A DNA stretch of 64,000 bases. Origin: Agromyces albus (GTDB taxonomy: Bacteria; Actinomycetota; Actinomycetes; Actinomycetales; Microbacteriaceae). The DNA lies in the NCBI RefSeq assembly GCF_004134825.1, contig NZ_SDPN01000003.1:62001-126000 (forward strand), in the 5' to 3' direction. Below are positions 8,627 to 15,172 of this stretch, in pieces; position 1 is the stretch's first letter, and the number at the start of each line of letters is the position of its first letter. The position numbers and the translations under genes were made by a program. The notes beneath the pieces are model-generated. The model did no database searches. It was not told where the DNA came from and saw only the letters and a list, made by a program, of their open reading frames with translations.

Positions 8627-9022
8627 CTAGCTGAACAACAACGGCACCGTGCCCACCGCGCCCGCGACGAAGGCGATCGCGAGGAGCACGAAACCGACCG
8701 TGCGGATGATGCGCCGACCGGCGGGCGGGTCGTGCAGGCGCAACCGGTCGGGTTCGCGCTCCTTGTAGTACGCGGGCTCCTCTTCGGGCCGCAGGACATG
8801 CGCCCGCTCGTCGGAGCTGAGCCGCCGCTGGTGGAACGCGCCCTCGGCGAACCAGCGCACCGTGCTGCCGTGCTCCTGGTCGACGACGACGGCCTCGGTG
8901 CGGAGCCAGCGGCCGTCGGCGACCCGGATGAGGAGGGCGAGGAGAAGGAAGGCGAGGGCACCGCCGAGGGCGGTCCAGCCGATCACCTCGGCGACCACCG
9001 AGACGACCTCTGACGCTTCCAC
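8627..9022 (-). CDS. Two-helix membrane protein of unknown function
   Basis: 131 residues with hydrophobic helices at about 12-34 and 107-129 and a roughly 70-residue hydrophilic segment between them (GRWLRTEAVVVDQEHGSTVRW...). The middle part has the feel of a DUF3592-like small beta domain, but I cannot assign a family. GTG 9022 follows a TACCGT box by 6 nt, so it is probably a leaderless single gene. Confidence 0.6.
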   Translation of the reverse strand: MEASEVVSVVAEVIGWTALGGALAFLLLALLIRVADGRWLRTEAVVVDQEHGSTVRWFAEGAFHQRRLSSDERAHVLRPEEEPAYYKEREPDRLRLHDPPAGRRIIRTVGFVLLAIAFVAGAVGTVPLLFS

Positions 9023-9160
9023 ATCCTCACGGTAGCGGACCGCCCGGCCTCATGGGATCCCGGTTGGGGAGCGACTGTGCAGCCTGAGCGGCTGCGATTC
9101 TCGTGTCCGGGCGAAGCGCGAACCGACCGTCGCCGGCCCGCTGTTCGCACGGACGCGGGA

Positions 9161-10012
9161 TCACGCGCCGGCCGCCTGCTCGCGAGCGCGAGCGAGCGCG
9201 GCATCCGTCGCCCGGTCGAAGGTCTGCTTGAGCGCGGCCTCTTCCAACACCGCGATGGCACGCTCGGTGGTGCCCTTGGGGCTCGTGACCCGGCGGCGCA
9301 GCTCCATCGGCGAATCATCGGATGCCGCGAGCAACTCACTCGCCCCCCGGAACGTGCCCTGCACCATCACGGCCGCCTGCTCGGGCGTGAATCCCTTGTC
9401 GACGGCCGTCGCCGTGAACTGCTCGATGAGGTAGAAGACGTAGGCGGGGCCGGAACCCGAAATCGTCGACAGCGCGTCGAGCTGCGCCTCGGGCACCACG
9501 AGCACCTCGCCGACTGCCTCGAAGAGCGTCACGGCGAGCGAGAGGTCGTCGTCGCTCGATCGCGTGCCCGCTGCGACGCCGGTGACCGCGCGGCCGACGA
9601 CCGCGGGGGTGTTCGGCATCGAGCGGATGACCGCGATCGATTCGGGCAGCAACGACTCGAACGTCGCCACGGTCACGCCCCCGGCGACCGAGATCACGAC
9701 CGTGCCGGGATCCAGTGCGTCGGAGATCTCGCGCAGCAGGTCGGGCACCATCGCGGGCTTGACGGCGACGACCACGATCTTCGCGCCGGTGACGGCCGTG
9801 CGGTTCGCCGCGGCATCCGTCTCGGTGGCGAAGGAGGTGACGCCGGGAAGGTCGTCGAGCTCCGCCGCCCGTGCTGCGGTGCGGTTGGTGGCACGGATGC
9901 CGCCGTCGACGACGACACCCGAGTGCAGCAGGCCGGAGAGGATGGCGCGAGCCATCGACCCCGCTCCGAGGAAGGCGATCGAGGGCAGGTGGATAGGGGC
10001 TTCGACGGTCAT
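9161..10012 (-). CDS. proC: Pyrroline-5-carboxylate reductase
   Basis: Catalyses the last step of proline synthesis, NAD(P)H-dependent reduction of pyrroline-5-carboxylate. The 283-residue protein has the N-terminal Rossmann motif FLGAGSMARAILSGLL and the C-terminal ProC signature region SGSGPAYVFYLIEQFTATA ... GSS-like SPMELRRRVTSPKGTT. ATG 10012 (MTVEAPIH) is chosen because TAGGAT (10025 to 10020) ends 7 nt upstream. It is divergent from the CDF exporter gene, and their -10 boxes overlap in one palindrome. Confidence 0.94.
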   Translation of the reverse strand: MTVEAPIHLPSIAFLGAGSMARAILSGLLHSGVVVDGGIRATNRTAARAAELDDLPGVTSFATETDAAANRTAVTGAKIVVVAVKPAMVPDLLREISDALDPGTVVISVAGGVTVATFESLLPESIAVIRSMPNTPAVVGRAVTGVAAGTRSSDDDLSLAVTLFEAVGEVLVVPEAQLDALSTISGSGPAYVFYLIEQFTATAVDKGFTPEQAAVMVQGTFRGASELLAASDDSPMELRRRVTSPKGTTERAIAVLEEAALKQTFDRATDAALARAREQAAGA

Positions 10013-10019
10013 GCGACCC

Positions 10020-10029
10020 ATCCTAGGAT
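10020..10029. promoter_or_regulatory. Palindromic bidirectional -10 element (ATCCTAGGAT)
   Basis: The perfect 10-bp palindrome contains TAGGAT on both strands. On the plus strand it ends 6 nt before ATG 10036 (CDF exporter); on the minus strand it ends 7 nt before ATG 10012 (proC). The two start codons are only 23 bp apart. Both genes should thus be transcribed as leaderless mRNAs from one symmetric -10 site, where two RNA polymerases could not bind at once. Confidence 0.75.
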
Positions 10030-10035
10030 TGGCGT

Positions 10036-10998
10036 ATGAGCGCATCAGGCGGCACCAAGGCCATCATCGCGGCATTCCTCGCCAACACCGGCATCGCGAT
10101 CACGAAGTTCATCGCGTGGGGATTCTCGGGCTCGGCGTCGATGCTCGCCGAGGCCGTGCACTCCGTCGCCGATGCCGGCAACCAGCTGCTGCTCATCTTC
10201 GGCGGTCGCCAGGCGAAGAGGGCGGCCGACAAGGAGCACCCGTTCGGCTACGGCCGTGAACGCTACGTGTACGCGTTCGTCGTCGCGATCATCCTCTTCT
10301 CCGTCGGTGGCGTGTTCTCGATCTACGAGGGCGTCGACAAGCTGCAGCACCCGCACGAGCTCGATCACTGGTGGCTGCCGCTGCTCGTGCTCTCGATCGC
10401 GATCGTGCTCGAGTCGTTCTCGCTCCGCACCGCGGTCAAGGAGTCGAACCACGTGCGCGGCAAGCAGAGCTGGGTGCAGTTCGTGCGTCACGCGAAGGCG
10501 CCCGAGCTCCCGGTCGTGCTCCTCGAAGACATCGCGGCGCTCCTGGGCCTCGTCTTCGCGTTCATCGGCGTGGGCCTCACCGTGCTGACCGGCAACCCCT
10601 TCTTCGACGCGCTCGGCACGCTGTTCATCGGAACGCTGCTCATCGTCGTCGCGATCGTGCTCGGCATCGAGACGAAGAGCCTTCTCGTGGGCGAGGGTGC
10701 CACCGAAGCCGATCACGAGAAGATCGAGCAGGCGATCCTCGCCGGCACCGAGGTGGAGCGCATCATCCACATGAAGACCCTCTACCTCGGCCCCGACGAA
10801 CTGCTCGTCGCCGCGAAGGTGGGCTTCCACGCCGATCAGCGCCTGCTCGAGGTCGCCACCGCGACGAACGTCATCGAGCAGCGCATCCGGCACGCCGTTC
10901 CCGCGGCACGCGTCATCTACGTCGAGCCCGACGTCTACGTCGACCCGAACCTCACGGCGCCGCCGACCGACGCGATCGTCATCAAGGGACTCGAGTAG
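10036..10998 (+). CDS. Cation diffusion facilitator (CDF) family metal exporter
   Basis: A 320-residue membrane transporter that exports divalent metal (Zn, Co, Fe, Mn or Cd in the family) in exchange for protons. The TM2 metal site SMLAEAVHSVADAGNQLLL (HxxxD) is present, and the region after TM4 (VLLEDIAALLGLVFAFIG) supplies the second ED pair, an E-D variant of the usual HxxxD in TM5. The cytoplasmic C-terminal dimerisation domain is about residues 225-320. TAGGAT ends 6 nt before ATG 10036. The metal cannot be named from sequence alone. Confidence 0.88.
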   Translation: MSASGGTKAIIAAFLANTGIAITKFIAWGFSGSASMLAEAVHSVADAGNQLLLIFGGRQAKRAADKEHPFGYGRERYVYAFVVAIILFSVGGVFSIYEGVDKLQHPHELDHWWLPLLVLSIAIVLESFSLRTAVKESNHVRGKQSWVQFVRHAKAPELPVVLLEDIAALLGLVFAFIGVGLTVLTGNPFFDALGTLFIGTLLIVVAIVLGIETKSLLVGEGATEADHEKIEQAILAGTEVERIIHMKTLYLGPDELLVAAKVGFHADQRLLEVATATNVIEQRIRHAVPAARVIYVEPDVYVDPNLTAPPTDAIVIKGLE

Positions 10999-11021
10999 CG
11001 GCCAGCAAGCGTGGCGTCGCG

Positions 11022-11492
11022 TCAGTGGCGACGCAGCGGATCGTCGAAGAACTCGACGAGCAGCCGCGCCGCGGCATCCGCTTCGACTCCTGGAATCACC
11101 TCGACCCGGTGGTTGAGCCTGCGGTCGCGCAGCACGTCGTAGAGCGAGCCGGCGGCGCCGGCCTTCTCGTCCCACGCGCCGAAGACGACGGTCTGGATCC
11201 GGGCCGCGAGGATCGCCCCAGCACACATGATGCACGGCTCGAGCGTGACGACGAGCGTGCAGTCCGTGAGGCGCCAGTCGCCGTACGCCTCGGCCGCGGT
11301 GCGGAGCGCGAGGAGCTCGGCGTGCGCGGTCGGGTCGCCGAGCAGCTCCCGCTCATTGCGTCGTGAGGCGATCACCACGCCGTCGCCGTTCACGACCACG
11401 GCGCCGACCGGCACGTCACGAGTGGCCGGCGCGGCCTCGGCCTCGGCGAGCGCGAGCCGCATCCACTCGCGGTGGATCTCGAGCTCACGCAT
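11022..11492 (-). CDS. tadA: tRNA-specific adenosine deaminase
   Basis: TadA deaminates A34 of tRNA-Arg(ACG) to inosine so that one tRNA reads CGU, CGC and CGA; that tRNA gene lies at 34119-34191 in this window. The 156-residue protein has the zinc/proton-shuttle motif H57-A-E59 and the second zinc ligands C87 and C90 ([10 protein letters not shown]). ATG 11492 overlaps the end of the TetR gene by 8 nt, so tadA is the second gene of that operon. Confidence 0.93.
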   Translation of the reverse strand: MRELEIHREWMRLALAEAEAAPATRDVPVGAVVVNGDGVVIASRRNERELLGDPTAHAELLALRTAAEAYGDWRLTDCTLVVTLEPCIMCAGAILAARIQTVVFGAWDEKAGAAGSLYDVLRDRRLNHRVEVIPGVEADAAARLLVEFFDDPLRRH

Positions 11493-12105
11493 CGTCGCCG
11501 ACCGGCTCGAGATACGGGAGCGCCACGGCGACCGCCCGCGGCACGGCGTCGGCCGGCAGTGACTGGCGCCCGTCGAAGAGTGCGAGGAACGCCTGGTGGA
11601 AGGCGAAGCCCACGAGCACAGAGGTTGCCGAGTCGAGGTCGGCGTCGACGCGGATGCGACCGCCCTGCTGCTCGCGCGCGAGTTGCGCGACGGCCATGGT
11701 AATGGCCCCCTCAGGGCCGTAGCCGCGCGCACGAACCGACTCCCGGTGCTCGGCGAGGAGCTCTGGCGAGCCGAAGATCGACACCGCCATCGGGAACGAG
11801 GCCACGAAGAACTCGAACATGCGCTGCACGAGGTCGGCGAGCACGTCGGCCAACGGGGCCGAGGGCCCGGCTCCGTCGGCGCCACCCGTGCCGCCCTTGC
11901 CAGCCGGGCCACTCGGCCCGCCGGGAGTCGGCATCCGCTCCATCAGCACGGCGAGGAAGATCTGCTGCTTGTCCTCGAAGTACTTGTAGAGCAGCGCCTC
12001 GGAGCACTCGGCCGCACGGGCGATCGCTCGCGTCGTCGTCGCGGCGATGCCGCGCTCGGACATGACCTCGGCGGCGGCATCGAGAATGCGCTCGCGCGTC
12101 GACAT
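11485..12105 (-). CDS. TetR family transcriptional regulator
   Basis: 206 residues with an N-terminal TetR HTH ([16 protein letters not shown], then [22 protein letters not shown]) and a variable ligand-binding C-terminus. A low-complexity Gly/Ala/Pro linker (residues about 63-85, [17 protein letters not shown]) sits between the domains. ATG 12105 has a strong AGGAGG site 4 nt upstream, so the longer reading is not needed. It is divergent from the 12184 membrane protein, with a strong operator-like palindrome in the gap, and is therefore likely to repress that gene and itself. Confidence 0.9.
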   Translation of the reverse strand: MSTRERILDAAAEVMSERGIAATTTRAIARAAECSEALLYKYFEDKQQIFLAVLMERMPTPGGPSGPAGKGGTGGADGAGPSAPLADVLADLVQRMFEFFVASFPMAVSIFGSPELLAEHRESVRARGYGPEGAITMAVAQLAREQQGGRIRVDADLDSATSVLVGFAFHQAFLALFDGRQSLPADAVPRAVAVALPYLEPVGDDA

Positions 12106-12143
12106 GGGCCTCCTGTACACCGGACTCCTCGTATCGTAGCATC

Positions 12144-12169
12144 GGGGTGAGTAAACACTTACTCACCCC
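12144..12169. promoter_or_regulatory. Operator palindrome for the divergent TetR regulator
   Basis: Perfect 11-bp arms GGGGTGAGTAA and TTACTCACCCC around a 4-nt spacer, between the TetR gene and the 12184 membrane gene. A TAGCAT -10 box (12137-12142, plus strand) abuts its left edge, so a bound repressor would cover the transcription start of the membrane gene. Confidence 0.8.
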
Positions 12170-12183
12170 AAACTGGAGGCACT

Positions 12184-12567
12184 ATGGAACCGCTCGAGAA
12201 CCTCAGGCTCGTCTTGCTCGTCACCCACTTCGTGGGCCTCGGCGCAATTGTCGGTGCCTACATCCTGCAGATGCCCTGGCGGGCGGGCTTCGACTTCTCG
12301 CCGGTGCTCGTCGGCTCGATCGTGCAACTCGTCACTGGCATCGCGTTGATCGCGGTGAACGAGATCGGCGGCAACGACATCGACACCGGCAAGGCGATCA
12401 CGAAGCTCTCGATCACCCTCGTCGTGCTCGCCGCGGCCATCACGGGACTCGTGCGCAGCCGAGTGCTGAAGCGAAGCGGCCGAACGGATGCCGCCCTGCG
12501 TCCCGTGCTCTGGGGCGCGGGCGTTGCGGCGATCGCCAACATCGTCGTCGCCGTGTTCTGGCGCTAG
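12184..12567 (+). CDS. Four-helix membrane protein under TetR control
   Basis: 127 residues, with four predicted helices at about 9-29, 40-58, 74-94 and 106-125. I do not recognise a catalytic motif. Small integral membrane proteins of this type are often the divergent targets of TetR repressors in actinobacteria. ATG 12184 is preceded by GGAGG with a 4-nt gap. The protein ends 32 nt before upp, which has its own promoter. Confidence 0.7.
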   Translation: MEPLENLRLVLLVTHFVGLGAIVGAYILQMPWRAGFDFSPVLVGSIVQLVTGIALIAVNEIGGNDIDTGKAITKLSITLVVLAAAITGLVRSRVLKRSGRTDAALRPVLWGAGVAAIANIVVAVFWR

Positions 12568-12599
12568 CTCGCCGGAGCCCGCTCAGTAGACTCGAGCCC

Positions 12600-13232
12600 A
12601 TGCGAGTCCACGTTGCCGACCACCCGCTCATCACCCACAAGCTGACGGTGCTCCGCGACGCGAAGACCCCGTCTCCGCAGTTCCGCTCGCTCGTCGAAGA
12701 GCTCATGACCCTGCTCGCCTATGAGGGCACGCGAGGCGTGCGCGTCGAGCCGATCGACATCGTGACCCCGGTCGCGCCCACGACCGGCGTTCGCATCGCC
12801 GACCCGAAGCCGCTCATCGTCCCGATCCTGCGAGCGGGCCTCGGCATGCTCGAGGGCATGGTGAAGCTCCTGCCGACAGCCGAGGTCGGATTCCTCGGCA
12901 TGGCCAGGAACGAAGAGACGCTCGAGCCGACCACCTACGCCGAGCGACTGCCCGAAGACCTCTCCGACCGGCAGTGCTTCGTGCTCGACCCCATGCTCGC
13001 GACGGGCGGCTCGCTCACGGCCGCCATCCAGTACCTCTTCGAGCGTGGGGCCACAGATGTCACGGCCATCTGCATCCTCGCCGCCCCCGAGGGCCTCGCC
13101 GCGGTCGAACAGGCCCTCCACGGCCGCGAGGTCACGATCGTGCTCGGCGCGGTCGACGAGCGCCTGAACGAACTGGGATACATCGTGCCGGGCCTCGGCG
13201 ACGCGGGCGATCGCCTCTACGGCACGGTCTGA
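12600..13232 (+). CDS. upp: Uracil phosphoribosyltransferase
   Basis: Salvages uracil to UMP with PRPP. The 210-residue protein has the PRPP-binding loop [16 protein letters not shown], the substrate segment [14 protein letters not shown], and the C-terminal uracil-binding [20 protein letters not shown] 12600 is preceded by TAGACT with a 7-nt gap, giving a leaderless mRNA and the normal family length. Confidence 0.96.
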   Translation: MRVHVADHPLITHKLTVLRDAKTPSPQFRSLVEELMTLLAYEGTRGVRVEPIDIVTPVAPTTGVRIADPKPLIVPILRAGLGMLEGMVKLLPTAEVGFLGMARNEETLEPTTYAERLPEDLSDRQCFVLDPMLATGGSLTAAIQYLFERGATDVTAICILAAPEGLAAVEQALHGREVTIVLGAVDERLNELGYIVPGLGDAGDRLYGTV

Positions 13233-13302
13233 GTTCTGCTAGGCATCCGTCGCCCCGAAGGATCTTCGACAGGCGCCACGCCAGTCGGCAACGCCACCGG
13301 GG

Positions 13303-13338
13303 AAGATTCTATTAATTGGTGATTCCTCGCAGAATCTT
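13303..13338. repeat. AT-rich inverted repeat between upp and the leader peptide
   Basis: Perfect 8-bp arms AAGATTCT and AGAATCTT with a 20-nt spacer containing ATTAATTGGTGATTC, strikingly A+T-rich for this genome. It lies 70 nt past upp and about 130 nt before the leader-peptide ORF. It could be an operator for the 13469 promoter or a weak terminator of upp. Confidence 0.4.
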
Positions 13339-13468
13339 GCAGTGGCGACATCCGCTTACCCGGTTCCTCCGAATGGTGGGCGCTGGCGCGCACCGCGTGC
13401 GACGTCACAGCCCGTCATGTGCACGTCATGAATTGACACATGCGCGAACATCGGTTTGACTGACGCCC

Positions 13469-13570
13469 ATGACTGACACCGCACGCACCCTGACCGCCCC
13501 CGGCGATCTCAGGACTCACGGCATGATGATGCCGATGCGCGCGCCCATGTGTTGTCGAATGTGCCGCTGA
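13469..13570 (+). CDS. Met/Cys-rich leader peptide (putative translational attenuator)
   Basis: A 33-residue ORF whose last 15 residues are MMMPMRAPMCCRMCR: six Met and three Cys, far beyond chance. Such a run makes ribosome progress depend on charged tRNA-Cys and tRNA-Met, as in the cysteine-responsive leaderless small ORFs of mycobacteria. A TTGACA-17 nt-TTGACT promoter ends 7 nt before ATG 13469, so the ORF itself would be leaderless. Two hairpins separate its stop from the 13728 regulator gene. No similar length of coding signal is seen on the other strand. The regulatory role is inferred. Confidence 0.7.
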   Translation: MTDTARTLTAPGDLRTHGMMMPMRAPMCCRMCR

Positions 13571-13596
13571 CCGCGACCCCACCGCCGAGTCCCGCA

Positions 13597-13695
13597 GCCG
13601 ATCAGCATCCCGATCGGCCACGACTCCACTGAACCGTCGTATCTCGAGGTTCGCCCGGCCCCACGGCCATTCGCTCCGACCCCCGCTCCGGGGTC
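13597..13695 (+). promoter_or_regulatory. Candidate attenuator hairpins after the leader peptide
   Basis: Hairpin 1: GCCGATC (13597-13603) pairs with GATCGGC (13612-13618), loop 8 nt. Hairpin 2: GACCCC (13678-13683) pairs with GGGGTC (13690-13695), loop 6 nt, followed by TGTTGTTG. Hairpin 2 ends 32 nt before the start codon of the downstream regulator and could act as a weak terminator or hide the ribosome-binding site; hairpin 1 begins 27 nt past the leader stop. Confidence 0.45.
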
Positions 13696-13727
13696 TGTTG
13701 TTGCACCCTTCACACAAGGATTTCGTC

Positions 13728-14504
13728 ATGTCTCTCGCTTTCGCTCCCGCCCGCACCGCTCCCGCTCCCGTTCGCACTGCTCCGTCGCAGCCCGGCGCAC
13801 CGCTCCGTTCCGTCTCGATCTCGCCCCGTCCGGCCTCGACGCCCTCGACGGATGCCGCAGCTGAGGCCGTCCGCTCCGACGCGCCGCGCGTTCGCGCCGT
13901 GCCCGAGGGCACCGAGGCCCGTGGCTTCGTGCTCTACGTCGGCATCGACGAAACCAAGGCCACGCAAGACGGCACGACGCTGCACCGCATCGTCGAGGCG
14001 CTGCGCGCCCTCACCGCCGAAGTCGCCCCCTCGGCTGAGACCTACGCGGCCGTCGCCCTCGCTCCCGAAGGTGCAGGCGGCCGAGACGTCGACGTCGTGC
14101 GCCTCGCCCTCCAAGACCCCGCCGCGCTCGCCAAGCAGCGCCGCGACAACAACGACGACGCCGACCGGCACCCGAACGGCGTCATCATCGACATCTCCCG
14201 CAAGCGGGTGCTGCTCGACGGCGAGGCCGCGGGTCTGACCTACAAGGAGTTCGAGCTCCTGCAGTTCCTCGTGCTGCGCGAGGGCCGCACGATCGATCGC
14301 CAGGAGCTCATCGAGAACCTGTGGGACGCCGACGACGAGGCTCCGAGCGAGCGCACGATCGACGTGCACGTGCGGCGCCTGCGCTCCAAGCTCGCGCACT
14401 ACCAGGACATCGTGCGCACCGTGCGTGGCATCGGCTACCGCTTCGACCGTCACGCCGACGTCTCGATCCGCCAGGCCTCGACGCCGTCACCCGACCTCTA
14501 CTGA
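13728..14504 (+). CDS. Winged-helix (OmpR/PhoB-type) transcriptional regulator without receiver domain
   Basis: 258 residues. The first 60 are a Pro/Ala/Ser-rich disordered tail; residues about 65-130 form a small alpha/beta region I cannot assign (GFVLYVGIDETKATQDG ... DVVRLALQDP); residues 150-240 are a trans_reg_C winged helix (LTYKEFELLQFLVLREG, then the recognition helix SERTIDVHVRRLRSKL and wing TVRGIGYRF). There is no phospho-acceptor receiver domain, so it is not a standard response regulator. ATG 13728 has AAGGA 7 nt upstream. The Met/Cys leader peptide suggests that its expression follows sulfur amino acid supply; its targets are unknown. Confidence 0.8.
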   Translation: MSLAFAPARTAPAPVRTAPSQPGAPLRSVSISPRPASTPSTDAAAEAVRSDAPRVRAVPEGTEARGFVLYVGIDETKATQDGTTLHRIVEALRALTAEVAPSAETYAAVALAPEGAGGRDVDVVRLALQDPAALAKQRRDNNDDADRHPNGVIIDISRKRVLLDGEAAGLTYKEFELLQFLVLREGRTIDRQELIENLWDADDEAPSERTIDVHVRRLRSKLAHYQDIVRTVRGIGYRFDRHADVSIRQASTPSPDLY

Positions 14505-14626
14505 GGTCGCGGCGGCCGCCGCTATGCGAGCCGGCCACGGTGGAGTGACGCTGTTCCGCCGGAGGGCGCGAATGCGGTGCCTCCGCCGCAAGAGCGCACT
14601 CTGGCCGGCGTGAACGGGCCTGGTGT

Positions 14627-15163
14627 TCAGGCGAGCGGCACGAGTGCCATCAGCACGGTCATCAGGCCCATCGCGGATGCCTCGACCATGCCCACGAGCG
14701 CAACGCGACGCCGCACTGAGCGGGCCACCAGCCACACGGTGAAGGCGAGGTAGCCGGCCGCGCCCGCGAGGATCGCGGTCGCGAGGAGACCTCCTGCGGT
14801 GTGGCCCGAGTGCGCCGCCGGCGACGATCCGCCGGCGTGCGCCGCCGACGAGATCAGGAGCAGGCCCGCGCCCAGCACGAGCCCGAGCGCACGGTGCGCG
14901 TGCATCTGCCGCTCGTGTGCTGGCGGCGCCTCGGTTCCCAGGCGCATCCGGATCCCCGCCGCCGTGACGACGCCGAGCACGAGGAGCACGCCCGCCCACA
15001 GGAGCGGCGGGAGCACGGGCCATCCGGCTGCCATGGCGATCATCGCGATCAGCATCGACGCCGCCGGCACGACCGACCGGGCACTGCCGGGGCGGTCGCC
15101 GACCGCACAGCAGAGCCCGACCGTGGCGGGGACGAGCGCGGTGAGGTGGAGCACCTCGACCAT
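14627..15163 (-). CDS. Membrane protein with His-rich loop, partner of the amine oxidase
   Basis: 178 residues with about five hydrophobic helices. Two loops carry clustered histidines (HERQMHAHRA near residue 83 and AHAGG...AHSGH near residue 110), which may bind copper. It resembles DUF5134-type proteins, but the assignment is weak. It starts 9 nt after the stop of the copper amine oxidase gene and is surely co-transcribed, suggesting a role in copper supply or membrane placement of that enzyme; that is inference. Confidence 0.65.
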   Translation of the reverse strand: MVEVLHLTALVPATVGLCCAVGDRPGSARSVVPAASMLIAMIAMAAGWPVLPPLLWAGVLLVLGVVTAAGIRMRLGTEAPPAHERQMHAHRALGLVLGAGLLLISSAAHAGGSSPAAHSGHTAGGLLATAILAGAAGYLAFTVWLVARSVRRRVALVGMVEASAMGLMTVLMALVPLA

Positions 15164-15172
15164 CCGGGCCGC

